Part shown: in pieces, positions 1 to 12,373 of the stretch
How the letters are laid out: the number at the start of each line of letters is the position of its first letter
How positions within the stretch are numbered: the stretch's first letter is position 1
Source of the DNA: Sipunculus nudus
Lineage: Eukaryota; Annelida; Sipuncula; Golfingiida; Sipunculidae
DNA: 64,000 nucleotides
Assembly: GCA_026874595.1 (NCBI GenBank)
Contig: CM049311.1
Location: forward strand, 16,089,676 to 16,153,675
Direction: 5' to 3'
Program-made: the position numbers and the translations under genes
The notes under the pieces: generated by a model
Database searches by the model: none
Seen by the model: only the letters and a program-made list of their open reading frames with translations
Told to the model about the DNA's origin: nothing

Positions 1-500
1 TTTGATTAATCAATCAGACGGAATAAATGAATTCTTTTAAAATGATTTATTATTGGTTTCTTCAATTTTAAATGTCAATGTTATATTCTTTTCAATTCTT
101 TCACATGAAGATCATAGAAATTCGATTGTGTGCATGTGGAATAGCTTCTGAAACAATGGAACATTTAAATAGTTTCAAAATCAACAAATATGATGCGTTA
201 CGACACTGGGTTTAAAACGACCCTTTCTGCGTCGGACGGATATTATTTTTGGAGCCAATTATTTGGTCAGCCCAAAGCATATGCTCTGGGCATGCTGAAG
301 GTTCTTTTCTAATCGAATTGCCACAAACTTTTAATGGCTGACTACGTTAACGACCAATCAAAGCGGAATCTCAGGTCGAAATGGCTGAATATTCTATTCA
401 TAAGAAGGAGAAAGCAAAGGGAGTCAGAAATATAAGTTGTATTAATAACTGGTTGGCACTGTGTTCAATTAAACATGTTTTCATGTATATCATTCTTCAG

Positions 501-554
501 TGGCCCCAACGACCCCACCGGCCGCCGTCACGACTACAACACCAGCACCAACTG
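501..554 (+). CDS. Array A mini-exon 1 (18 residues)
   Basis: Acceptor cattcttcag ends at 500 and donor gtaagc starts at 555. Phase 1-1, 54 bp, reading VAPTTPPAAVTTTTPAPT with the leading g supplied by the preceding exon. This is one of two copies with the Thr-Thr-Thr-Thr run. Confidence 0.6.
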
Positions 555-1409
555 GTAAGCAAGATACTAGGCGTGTTAGACCTAGTAAATCACTCTCTAA
601 TTCATGTCAATGCAAAAAGATCGGGTTTTCCCACGATATAGGAAGGTTTAGTATGCACGGGGCAATTGTTCTTAAACAAAGCAATTCTGGCACTTTTCGA
701 TTCTATTATTAAAAGCTCTTTCCTTTAATAAGCAGATATTATGTCTGTAAAGATTCCTTGCTTAAAACCTTCTTTTCTTCTTCATGCAGATAATGTAATT
801 GTTAAGTTATTTTTTTTAAATGAACGAAAAGGAGAGGTTATTGAAGTTATGATGATACAGAAACTGCTTATTTGTAGTTCTTTGCATCTGAAATAGGACA
901 TGTTTATGCTTTGATTAATCAATCAGACGGAATAAATGAATTCTTTTAAAATGATTTATTATTGGTTTCTTCAATTTTAAATGTCAATGTTATATTCTTT
1001 TCAATTCTTTCACATGAAGATCATAGAAATTCGATTGTGTGCATGTGGAATAGCTTCTGAAACAATGGAACATTTAAATAGTTTCAAAATCAACAAATAT
1101 GATGCGTTACGACACTGGGTTTAAAACGACCCTTTCTGCGTCGTACGGATATTATTTTTGGAGCCAATTATTTGGTCAGCCCAAAGCATATGCTCTGGGC
1201 ATGCTGAAGGTTCTTTTCTAATCGAATTGCCACAAACTTTTAATGGCTGACTACGTTAACGACCAATCAAAGCGGAATCTCAGGTCGAAATGGCTGAATA
1301 TTCTAATCATAAGAAGGAGAAAGCAAAGGGAGTCAGAAATATAAGTTGTATTAATAACTGGTTGGCACTGTGTTCAATTAAACATGTTTTCATGTATATC
1401 ATTCTTCAG

Positions 1410-1463
1410 TGGCCCCAACGACCCCACCGGCCGCCGTCACGACTACAACACCAGCACCAACTG
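1410..1463 (+). CDS. Array A mini-exon 2
   Basis: Exon sequence identical to mini-exon 1, with acceptor cttcag and donor gtaagc both intact. Encodes VAPTTPPAAVTTTTPAPT. Confidence 0.6.
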
Positions 1464-2318
1464 GTAAGCAAGATACTAGGCGTGTTAGCCCTAGTAAATC
1501 ACTCTCTAATTCATGTCAATGCAAAAAGATCGGGTTTTCCCACGATATAGGAAGGTTTAGTATGCAGTGTGCAATTGTTCCTAAACAAAGCAATTCTGGC
1601 TCTTTTCGATTCTATTATTCAAAGCTCTTTCCTTTCATAAGCAGATATTATGTCTGTAAAGATTCCTTGCTTAAAACCTTCTATCCTTCTTCATGCAGAT
1701 AATGTAATTGTAAAGTTATTTTTTTTAAATGAACGAAAAGGAGAGGTTATTGAAGTTATGATGATACAGAAACTGCTTATTTGTAGTTCTTTGCACTTGA
1801 AATAGGACATGTTTATGCTTTCATTAATCAATCAGACGGAATAAATGAATTCTTTTAAAATGATTAATTATTGGTATCTTCAATTTTTAATGTCAATGTT
1901 ATATTCTTTTCAATTCTTTCACATGAAGATCATAGATATTTGATTGTGTGCATGTGGAATAGCTTCTGAAACAATGGAACATTTAAATAGTTTCAAAATC
2001 AACAAATATGATGCGTTACGACACTGGGTTTAAAACGACCCTTTCTGTGTCGGACGGATATTATTTTTGGAGCCAATTATTTGGTCAGCCCAAAGCATAT
2101 GCTCTGGGCATGCTGAAGGTTCTTTTCCAATCGAGTTGCAACAAACTTTTAATGGCTGACTACGCTAACGACCAATCAAAGCGGAATCTCAGGTCGAAAT
2201 GGCTGAATATTCTATTCATAAGAAGGAGAAAGCAAGGGGAGTCAGAAATATAAGTTGTATTAATAACTGGTTGGCACTGTGTTCAATTAAACATGTTTTC
2301 ATGTATATCATTCTTCAG

Positions 2319-2372
2319 TGGCCCAGACGACCCCACCGGCCGCCGTCACGACTCCAACACCAGCACCAACTG
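2319..2372 (+). CDS. Array A mini-exon 3
   Basis: Acceptor cttcag and donor gtaagc intact. The third codon is cag, giving VAQTTPPAAVTTPTPAPT, the only array A copy with Gln at this position. Confidence 0.6.
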
Positions 2373-3226
2373 GTAAGCAAGATACTAGGCGTGTTAGCCC
2401 TAGTAAATCACTCTCTAATTCATGTCAATGCAAAAAGATCGGGTTTTCCCACGATATAGGAAGGTTTAGCATGCAGTGTGCAATTGTTCTTAAACAAAGC
2501 AATTCTGGCACTTTTCGATTCTATTATTAAAAGCTCTTTCCTTTTATAAGCAGATATTATGTCTGTAAAGATTCCTTGCTTAAAACCTTCTATTCTTCTT
2601 CATGCAGATAATGTAATTGTTAAGTTATTTTTTTTAAATGAACGAAAAGGAGAGGTTATTGAAGTTATGATGATACAGAAACTGCTTATTTGTAGTTCTT
2701 TGCATCTGAAATAGGACATGTTTATGCTTTGATTAATCAATCAGACGGAATAAATGAATTCTTTTAAAATGATTAATTATTGGTTTCTTCAATTTTAAAT
2801 GTCAATGTTATATTCTTTTCAATTCTTTCACATGAAGATCATAGAAATTCGATTGTGTGCATGTGGAATAGCTTCTGAAACAATGGAACATTTAAATAGT
2901 TTCAAAATCAACAAATATGATGCGTTACGACACTGGGTTTAAAACGACCCTTTCTGTGTCGGACGGATATTATTTTTGGAGCCAATTATTTGGCCAGCCC
3001 AAAGAATATGCTCTGAGCTTACAAAGGTTCTTTTCCAAGCGAGTTGCCACAAACTTTTAATGGATGACTACGCTAACGACCAATCAAAGCTGAATCTCAA
3101 GTCGAAATGGCTGAATATTCTATTCATAAGAAGGAGAAAGCAAGGGGAGTCAGAAATTTAAGTTGTATTAATAACTGGTTGGCACTGTGTTCAATTAAAC
3201 ATGTTTTCATGTATATCATTCTTCAG

Positions 3227-3280
3227 TGGCCCCAACGACCCCACCGGCCGCCGTCACGTCTCCAACACCAGCACCAACTG
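3227..3280 (+). CDS. Array A mini-exon 4
   Basis: Intact cttcag acceptor and gtaagc donor. Encodes VAPTTPPAAVTSPTPAPT; the acgtctcca variant replaces Thr-Thr by Thr-Ser and is shared with most later units. Confidence 0.6.
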
Positions 3281-4135
3281 GTAAGCAAGATACTAGGCGT
3301 GTTAGCCCTAGTAAATCACTCTCTAATTCATGTCAATGCAAAAAGATCGGGTTTTCCCACGATATAGGAAGGTTTAGTATGCAGTGTGCAATTGTTCCTA
3401 AACAAAGCAATTCTGCCTCTTTTCGATTCTATTATTCAAAGCTCTTTCCTTTCATAAGCCGATATTATGTCTGTAAAGATTCCTTGCTTAAAACCTTCTA
3501 TCCTTCTTCATGCAGATAATGTAATTGTAAAGTTATTTTTTTTAAATGAACGAAAAGGAGAGGTTATTGAAGTTATGATGATACAGAAACTGCTTATTTG
3601 TAGTTCTTTGCACTTGAAATAGGACATGTTTATGCTTTCATTAATCAATCAGACGGAATAAATGAATTCTTTTAAAATGATTAATTATTGGTTTCTTCAA
3701 TTTTAAATGTCAATGTTATATTCTTTTCAATTCTTTCACATGAAGATCATAGATATTCGATTGTGTGCATGTGGAATAGCTTCTGAAACAATGGAACATT
3801 TAAATAGTTTCAAAATCAACAAATATGATGCGTTACGACACTGGGTTTAAAACGACCCTTTATGCGTCGGACGGATATTATTTTTGGAGCCAATAAGTTG
3901 GTCAGCCCAAAGCATATGCTCTGGGCATGCTGAAGGTTCTTTTCCAATCGAGTTGCCACAAACTTTTAATGGCTGACTACGCTAACGACCAATCAAAGCG
4001 GAATCTCAGGTCGAAATGGCTGAATATTCTATTCATAAGAAGGAGAAAGCAAGGGGAGTCAGAAATATAAGTTGTATCAATAACTGGTTGGCACTGTGTT
4101 CAATTAAACATGTTTTCATGTATATCATTCTTCAG

Positions 4136-4189
4136 TGGCCCCAACGACCCCACCGGCCGCCGTCACGACTCCAACACCAGCACCAACTG
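4136..4189 (+). CDS. Array A mini-exon 5, donor GTATGC
   Basis: Acceptor intact. The donor reads gtatgc instead of gtaagc, still GT but weaker at position +4. Encodes VAPTTPPAAVTTPTPAPT. Confidence 0.55.
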
Positions 4190-5045
4190 GTATGCAAGAT
4201 ACTAGGCGTGTTAGCCCTAGTAAATCACTCTCTAATTCATGTCAATGCAAAAAGATCGGGTTTTCCCACGATATAGGAAGGTTTAGTATGCAGTGTGCAA
4301 TTGTTCTTAAACAAAGCAATTCTGGCTCTTTTCGATTCTATTATTGAAAGCTCTTTCCTTTTATAAGCAGATATTATGTCTGTAGAGATTCCTTGCTTAA
4401 AACCTTCTATCCTTCTTCATGCAGATAATGTAATTGTAAAGTTATTTTTTTTTTTAAATGAACAAAAAGGAGAGGTTATTGAAGTTATGATGATACAGAA
4501 ACTGCTTATTTTTAGTTTTTTGCACTTGAAATAGGACATGTTTATGCTTTCATTAATCAATCAGACGGAATAAATGAATTCTTTTAAAATGATTAATTAT
4601 TGGTTTCTTCAACTTTAAATGTCAATGTTATATTCTTTTCAATTCTTTCACATGAAGATCATAGAAATTCGATTGTGTGCATGTGGAATAGCTTCTGAAA
4701 CAATCGAACATTCAAATAGTTTCAAAATCAACAAATATGATGCGTTACGACACTGGGTTTAAAACAACCCTTTCTGTGTCGGACGGATATTATTTTTGGA
4801 GCCAATTATTTTGCCAGCCCAAAGCATATGCTCTGGGCTCGTGAATGTTATTTTCCAAGCGAGTGCCACAAACTTTTAATGGCTGACTACGCTAACGACC
4901 AATCAAAGCGGAATCTCAGGTCGAAATGGCTGAATATTCTATTCATAAGAAGGAGAAAGCAAGGGGAGTCAGAAATATAAGTTGTATTAATAACTGGTTG
5001 GCACTGTGTTCAATTAAACATGTTTTCACGTATATCATTCTTCAG

Positions 5046-5099
5046 TGGCCCCAACGACCCCACCGGCCGCCGTCACGACTCCAACACCAGCACCAACTG
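5046..5099 (+). CDS. Array A mini-exon 6
   Basis: Both splice sites intact; VAPTTPPAAVTTPTPAPT. Units 6 and 7 are close sisters and share the cacgtatatc variant in the acceptor region. Confidence 0.6.
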
Positions 5100-5956
5100 G
5101 TAAGCAAGATACTAGGCGTGTTAGCCCTAGTAAATCACTCTCTAATTCATGTCAATGCAAAAAGATCGGGTTTTCCCACGATATAGGAAGGTTTAGTATG
5201 CAGTGTGCAATTGTTCTTAAACAAAGCAATTCTGGCTCTTTTCGATTCTATTATTGAAAGCTCTTTCCTTTTATAAGCAGATATTATGTCTGTAGAGATT
5301 CCTTGCTTAAAACCTTCTATCCTTCTTCATGCAGATAATGTAATTGTAAAGTTATTTTTTTTTTTAAATGAACAAAAAGGAGAGGTTATTGAAGTTATGA
5401 TGATACAGAAACTGCTTATTTTTAGTTCTTTGCACTTGAAATAGGACATGTTTATGCTTTCATTAATCAATCAGACGGAATAAATGAATTCTTTTAAAAT
5501 GATTAATTATTGGTTTCTTCAATTTTAAATGTCAATGTTATATTCTTTTCAATTCTTTCACATGAAGATCATAGAAATTCGATTGTGTGCATGTGGAATA
5601 GCTTCTGAAACAATCGAACATTCAAATAGTTTCAAAATCAACAAATATGATGCGTTACGACACTGGGTTTAAAACAACCCTTTCTGTGTCGGACGGATAT
5701 TATTTTTGGAGCCAATTATTTTGCCAGCCCAAAGCATATGCTCTGGGCTTGCTGAATGTTATTTTCCAAGCGAGTGCCACAAACTTTTAATGGCTGACTA
5801 CGCTAACGACCAATCAAAGCGGAATCTCAGGTCGAAATGGCTGAATATTCTATTCATAAGAAGGAGAAAGCAAGGGGAGTCAGAAATATAAGTTGTATTA
5901 ATAACTGGTTGGCACTGTGTTCAATTAAACATGTTTTCACGTATATCATTCTTCAG

Positions 5957-6010
5957 TGGCCCCAACGACCCCACCGGCCGCCGTCACGACTCCAACACCA
6001 GCACCAACTG
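5957..6010 (+). CDS. Array A mini-exon 7
   Basis: Same exon sequence as mini-exon 6, with intact acceptor and donor. Confidence 0.6.
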
Positions 6011-6866
6011 GTAAGCAAGATACTAGGCGTGTTAGCCCTAGTAAATCACTCTCTAATTCATGTCAATGCAAAAAGATCGGGTTTTCCCACGATATAGGAA
6101 GGTTTAGTATGCAGTGTGCAATTGTTCTTAAAGAAAGCAATTCTGGCTCTTTTCGATTCTATTATTGAAAGCTCTTTCCTTTTATAAGCAGATATTATGT
6201 CTGTAGAGATTCCTTGCTTAAAACCTTCTATCCTTCTTCATGCAGATAATGTAATTGTAAAGTTATTTTTTTTTTAAATGAACAAAAAGGAGAGGTTATT
6301 GAAGTTATGATGATACAGAAACTGCTTATTTTTAATTCTTTGCACTTGAAATAGGACATGTTTATGCTTTCATTAATCAATCAGACGGAATAAATGAATT
6401 CTTTTAAAATGATTAATTATTGGTTTCTTCAATTTTAAATGTCAATGTTATATTCTTTTCAATTCTTTCACATGAAGATCATAGAAATTCGATTGTGTGC
6501 ATGTGGAATAGCTTCTGAAACAATGGAACATTCAAATAGTTTCAAAATCAACAAATATGATGCGTTACGACACTGGGTTTAAAACAACCCTTTCTGTGTC
6601 GGACGGATATTATTTTTGGAGCCAATTATTTTGCCAGCCCAAAGCATATGCTCTGGGCTTGCTGAATGTTATTTTCCAAGCGAGTGCCACAAACTTTTAA
6701 TGGCTGACTACGCTAACGACCAATCAAAGCGGAATCTCAGGTCGAAATGGCTGAATATTCTATTCATAAGAAGGAGAGAGCAAGGGGAGTCAGAAATATA
6801 AGTTGTATTAATAACTGGTTGGCACTGTGTTCAATTAAACATGTTTTCAAGTATATCATTCTTCAA

Positions 6867-6920
6867 TGGCCCCAACGACCCCACCGGCCGCCGTCACGTC
6901 TCCAATACCAGCACCAACTG
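6867..6920 (+). CDS. Array A mini-exon 8, acceptor AG mutated to AA
   Basis: The bases before the exon read cttcaa instead of cttcag, so the invariant acceptor AG is lost; the donor gtaagc is intact. The exon would encode VAPTTPPAAVTSPIPAPT. Because it is phase 1-1, skipping it would leave the reading frame intact, so it is probably a skipped exon. Confidence 0.4.
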
Positions 6921-7776
6921 GTAAGCAAGATACTAGGCGTGTTAGCCCTAGTAAATCACTCTCTAATTCATGTCAATGCAAAAAGATCGGGTTTTCCCAC
7001 GATATAGGAAGGTTTTGTATGCAGTGTGCAATTGTTCCTAAACAAAGCAATTCTGGCTTTTTTCGATTCTTTTATTAAAAGCTCTTTCCTTTTATAAGCA
7101 GATATTATGTCTGTAAAGATTCCTTGCTTAAAACGTTCTATCCTTCTTCATGCAGATAATGTAATTGTAAAGTTATTTTTTTTTTAAATGAACGAAAAGG
7201 AGAGGTTATTGAAGTTATGATGATACAGAAACTGCTTATTTGTAGTTCTTTGCACTTGAAATAGGACATGTTTAGGCTTTCATTAATCAATTAGACGGAA
7301 TAAATGAATTCTTTTAAAATGATTAATTACTGGTTTCTTCAATTTTAAATGTCAATGTTATATTCTTTTCAATTCTTTCACATGAAGATCATAGAAATTC
7401 GATTGTGTGCATGTGGAATAGCTTCTGAAACAATGGAACATTTAAATAGTTTCAAAATCAACAAATATGATGCGTTACGACACTGGGTTTAAAACAACCC
7501 TTTCTGTGTCGGACGGATATTATTTTTGGAGCCAATTATTTGGCCAGCCCAAAGCATATGCTCTGGGCTTGCTGAATGTTCTTTTCCAAGCGAGTGCCAC
7601 AAACTTTTAATGGCTGACTACGCTAACGACCAATAAAAACGGAATCTCAGGTCGAGATGGCTGAATATTCTATTCATAAGAAGGAGAGAGCAAGGGGAGT
7701 CAGAAATATAAGTTGTATTAATAACTGGTTGGCACTGTGTTCAATTAAACGTGTTTTCAAGTTTATCATTCTTCAG

Positions 7777-7830
7777 TGGCCCCAACGACCCCACCGGCCG
7801 CCGTCACGTCTCCAACACCAGCACAAACTG
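7777..7830 (+). CDS. Array A mini-exon 9, GC donor
   Basis: Acceptor intact. The donor is gcaagc, which would make a GC-AG intron. Encodes VAPTTPPAAVTSPTPAQT. Confidence 0.5.
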
Positions 7831-8686
7831 GCAAGCAAGATACTAGGCGTGGTAGCCCTAGTAAATCACTCTCTAATTCATGTCAATGCAAAAAGATCTG
7901 GGTTTCCCACGATATAGGAAGGTTTAGTATGCAGTGTGCAATTGTTCCTCAACAAAGCAATTCTGGCTCTTTTCGATTCTATTATTAAAAGCTCTTTCCT
8001 TTTATAAGCAGATATTATGTCTGTAAAGATTCCTTGCTTAAAACCTTCTATCCTACTTCGTGCAGATAATGTAATTGTAAAGTTATCTTTTTTTAAATGA
8101 ACAAAAAGGAGAGGTGTTTGAAGTTATGATGATACAGAAACTGTTTATTTGTAGTTCTTTGCACTTGAAATAGGACATGTTTATGCTTTCATTAATCAAT
8201 CAGACGGAATAAATGAATTCTTTTAAAATGATTAATTATTGGTTTCTTCAATTTTAAATGTCAATGTTATATTCTTTTCAATTCTTTCACATGAAGATCA
8301 TAGAAATTCGATTGTGTGCACGTGGAATAGCTTCTGAAACAATGGAACATTTAAATAGTTTCAAAATCAACAAATATGATGCGTTACGACATTGGGTTTA
8401 AAACGGCCCTTTCTGTGTAGGACGGATATTATTTTTGGAGCCAATTATTTGGCCAGCCCAAAGCATATGCTCTGGGCTTGCTGAAGGTTCTTTTCCAAGC
8501 GAGTTGCCACAAACTTTTAATGGCTGACTACGCTAACGACCAATCAAAGCGGAAACTCAGGTCGAAATGGCTGAATATTCTATTCATAAGAAGGAGAAAG
8601 CAAGGGGAGTCAGAAATATAAGTTGTATTAATAACTGGTTGGCACTGTGTTCAATCAAACATGTTTTCATGTATATCATTCTTCAG

Positions 8687-8740
8687 TGGCCCCAACGACC
8701 CCACCGGCGGCCGTCACGTCTCAAACACCAGCGCCAACTG
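8687..8740 (+). CDS. Array A mini-exon 10
   Basis: Both sites intact. The gcggccgtc variant is silent in frame; encodes VAPTTPPAAVTSQTPAPT. Unit 10 is a close sister of unit 11 (shared atcaaacatg and gataatttgtc variants). Confidence 0.6.
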
Positions 8741-9593
8741 GTAAGCAAGATACTAGGCGTGTTAGCCCTAGTAAATCACTCTCTAATTCATGTCAATGCA
8801 AAAAGATCGGGTTATCCCACGATATAGGAAAGTTTAGTATGCAGTGTGCAATTGTTCCTAAACAAAGCAATTCTGGCTCTTTTCGATTCTATTATTAAAA
8901 GCTCTTTCCTTTTATAAGCAGATAATTTGTCTGTAAAGATTCCTTGCTTAAAACCTTCTATCCTTCTTCATGCAGATAATGTAATTGTAAAGTTATTTTT
9001 TTTAAATGACAAAAAGGAGAGGTTATTGAAGTTATGATGATACAGAAACTGCTTACTTTTAGTTCTTTGCACTTGAAATAGGACATGTTTATGCTTTCAT
9101 TAATCAATCAGACGGAATAAATGAATTCTTTTAAAATGATTAATTATTTGTTTCTTCAATTTTAAATGTCAATGTTATATTCTTTTCAATTCTTTCACAT
9201 GAAGATCATAGAAATTCGATTGTGTGCATATGGAATAGCTTCTGAAACAATGGAACATTTAAATAGATTCAAAATCAACAAATATGATGCGTTACGACAC
9301 TGGGTTTAAAAGAACCCTTTCTGTGTCGGACGGATATTATTTTTGGACCCAATTATTTGGTCAGCCCAAAGCATATGCTCTAGGTTGCTGAAGGTTCTTT
9401 TCCAAGCGAGTTGCCACAAACTTTTAATGGCTGACTACGCTAACGACCAATCAAAGCGGAATCTCAGGTCGAAATGGCTGAATATTCTATTCATAAGAAG
9501 GAGAAAGCAAGGGGAGTCAGAAATATAAGTTGTATTAATAACTGGTTGGCACTGTGTTCAATCAAACATGTTTTCATGTATATCATTCTTCAG

Positions 9594-9647
9594 TGGCCCC
9601 AACGACCCCACCGGCGGCCGTCACGTCTCCAACACCAGCACCAACTG
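9594..9647 (+). CDS. Array A mini-exon 11
   Basis: Both sites intact; VAPTTPPAAVTSPTPAPT. Confidence 0.6.
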
Positions 9648-10270
9648 GTAAGCAAGATACTAGGCGTGTTAGCCCTAGTAAATCACTCTCTAATTCATGT
9701 CAATGCAAAAAGATCGGGTTATCCCACGATATAGGAAGGTTTAGTATGCAGGTGCAATTGTTCCTAAACAAAGCAATTCTGGCTCTTTTCGATTCTATTA
9801 TTAAAAGCTCTTTCCTTTTATAAGCAGATAATTTGTCTGTAAAGATTCCTTGCATAAAACCTTCTATCCTTCTTCATGCAGATAATGTAATTGTAAAGTT
9901 ATTTTTTTTTAAATGACAAAAAGGAGAGGTTATTGAAGTTATGATGATACAGAAACTGCTTACTTTTAGTTCTTTGCACTTGAAATAGGACATGTTTATG
10001 CTTTCATTAATCAATCAGACGGAATAAATGAATTCTTTTAAAATGATTAATTATTTGTTTCTTCAATTTTAAATGTCAATGTTATATTCTTTTCAATTCT
10101 TTCACATGAAGATCATAGAAATTCGATTGTGTGCGTGTGGAATAGCTTCTGAAACAATGGAACATTTAAATAGTTTCAAAATCAACAAATATGATGCATT
10201 ACGACACTGGGTTTAAAACGACCCTTTCTGTGTCGGAGGGATATTACTTTTGGAGCTAATTATTTGGTCA

Positions 10271-10292
10271 GCCCAGAGCATATGCTCTGGGC
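10271..10292. other. Perfect 22 bp palindrome in unit 12
   Basis: The segment centred on gagcatatgctc reads the same on both strands over 22 bp. An identical copy is at 12089-12110 in unit 14. Most other units have gcccaaagcat on the left side, which breaks one pair. Confidence 0.8.
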
Positions 10293-10501
10293 TTGATGAA
10301 GGTTCTTTTCCAAGCGAGTTGCCACAAACTTTTAATGGCTGACTACGCTAACGACAAATCAAAGCGGAATCTCAGGTCGAAATGGCTGAATATTCTATTC
10401 AAAAGAAGGAGAAAGCAAGGGGAGTCAGGAATATAAGATGTATTAATAACTGGTTGGCACTGTGTTCAATTAAACATGTTTTCATGTATATCATTCTTCA
10501 G

Positions 10502-10555
10502 TGGCCCCAACCACCCCACCGGCCGCCGTCACGTCTCCAACACCAGCACCAACTG
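10502..10555 (+). CDS. Array A mini-exon 12, GC donor
   Basis: Acceptor cttcag intact, donor gcaagc. ACG to ACC is silent; VAPTTPPAAVTSPTPAPT. Almost identical to mini-exon 14, two units downstream, including the GC donor. Confidence 0.5.
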
Positions 10556-11411
10556 GCAAGCAAGATACTAGGCGTGTTAGCCCTATTAAATCACTCTCTA
10601 ATTCATGTCAATGCAAAAAGATCGGGTTTTCCCACGATATAGGGAGGTTTAGTATGCAGTGTGCATTTGTTCCTAAACAAAGCAATTCTGGCTCTTTTCG
10701 ATTCTATTATTAAAAGCTCTTTCCTTTTATAAGCAGATATTATGTCTGTAAAGATTCCTTGCTTAAAACCTTCTATCCTTCTTCATGCAGATAATGTAAT
10801 TGTAAAGTTATTTTTTTTTAAATGAACGAAAAGGAGAGGTTATTGAAGTTATGATGATACAGAAACTGCTTATATGTAGTTCTATGCACTTAAAATAGGA
10901 CATGTTTATGCTTTCATTAATCAATCAGACGGAATAAATGAATTCTTTTAAAATGATTAATTATTGGTTTCTTCAATTTTAAATGTCAATGTTATATTCT
11001 TTTCAATTCTTTCACATGAAGATCATAGAAATTCGATTGTGTGCATGTGGAATAGCTTCTGAAACAATGGAACATTTAAATAGTTTCAAAATCAACAAAT
11101 ATGATGCGTTACGACACTGGGTTTAAAACGACCCTTTCTGTGTCGGACGGATATTATTTTTGGAGCCAATTATTTGGTCACACCAAAGCATATGCTCTGG
11201 GCTTGCTGAAGGTTCTTTTCCAAGCGAGTTGCCACAAACTTTTAATGGCTGACTACGCTAACGACCAATCAAAGCGGAGTCTCAGGTCGAAATGGCTGAA
11301 TATTCTATTCATAAGAAGGAGAAAGCAAGGGGAGTCAGAAATATAAGTTGTATTAATAACTGGTTGGCACTGTGTTCAATTAAACATGTTTTCATGTAAA
11401 TCATTCTTCAG

Positions 11412-11465
11412 TGGCCCCAACGACCCCACCGGCCGCCGTCACGTCTCCAACTCCAGCACCAACTG
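11412..11465 (+). CDS. Array A mini-exon 13
   Basis: Both sites intact; VAPTTPPAAVTSPTPAPT with a silent act codon for aca. Confidence 0.6.
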
Positions 11466-12319
11466 GTAAGCAAGATACTAGGCGTGTTAGCCCTAGTAAA
11501 TCACTCTCTAATTCATGTCAATGCAAAAAGATCGGGTTTTCTCACGATATAGGAAGGTTTAGTATGCAGTGTGTAATTGTTCCTAAACAAAGCAATTCTG
11601 GCTCTTTTCGATTCTATTATTAAAAGGGCTTTCCTTTTATAAGCAGATATTATGTCTGTAAAGATTCCTTGCTTAAAACCTTCTATCCTACTTCATGCAG
11701 ATAATGTAATTGTAAAGTTTTTTTTTTAAATGAACGAAAAGGAGAGGTTATTGAAGTTATGATGATACAGAAACTGCTTATTTGTAGTACTTTGCACTTG
11801 AAATAGGACATGTTTATGCTTTCATTAATCAATCAGACGGAATAAATGAATTCTTTTAAAATGATTAATTATTGGTTTCTTCAATTTTAAATGTCACTGT
11901 TATATTCTTTTCAATTCTTTCACATGAAGATAATAGAAATTCGACTGTGTGCATGTGGAATAGCTTCTGAAACAATGGAACATTTAAATAGTTTCAAAAT
12001 CAACAAATATGATGCATTACGACACTGGGTTTAAAACGACCCTTTCTGTGTCGGAGGGATATTACTTTTGGAGCTAATTATTTGGTCAGCCCAGAGCATA
12101 TGCTCTGGGCTTGATGAAGGTTCTTTTCCAAGCGAGTTGCCACAAACTTTTAATGGCTGACTACGCTAACGAAAAATCAAAGCGGAATCTCAGGTCGAAA
12201 TGGCTGAATATTCTATTCAAAAGAAGGAGAAAGCAAGGGGAGTCAGAAATATAAGATGTATTAATAACTGGTTGGCACTGTGTTCAATTAAACATGTTTT
12301 CATGTATATCATTCTTCAG

Positions 12320-12373
12320 TGGCCCCAACCACCCCACCGGCCGCCGTCACGTCTCCAACACCAGCACCAACTG
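12320..12373 (+). CDS. Array A mini-exon 14, GC donor
   Basis: Exon and donor gcaagc identical to mini-exon 12, so both copies of this unit carry the GC donor. Confidence 0.5.

Noticed and set aside
381-641. An 86-codon open frame starting MAEYSIHKKEKA that recurs in most array A units
   Set aside because: It runs through the exon and both splice sites in another frame. It recurs because the units are nearly identical DNA. It is broken in units 13 and 16 and has no protein-like features.
500-712. 70-codon frames starting at the gtg over the acceptor and reading through the donor
   Set aside because: Only the first 18 codons are the exon; the rest is intron read-through ending in low-value sequence.
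2008-2253. 81-codon frame starting MMRYDTGFKTT in several units
   Set aside because: Lost in many units by small changes, no codon-position bias seen, lies wholly in intron sequence.
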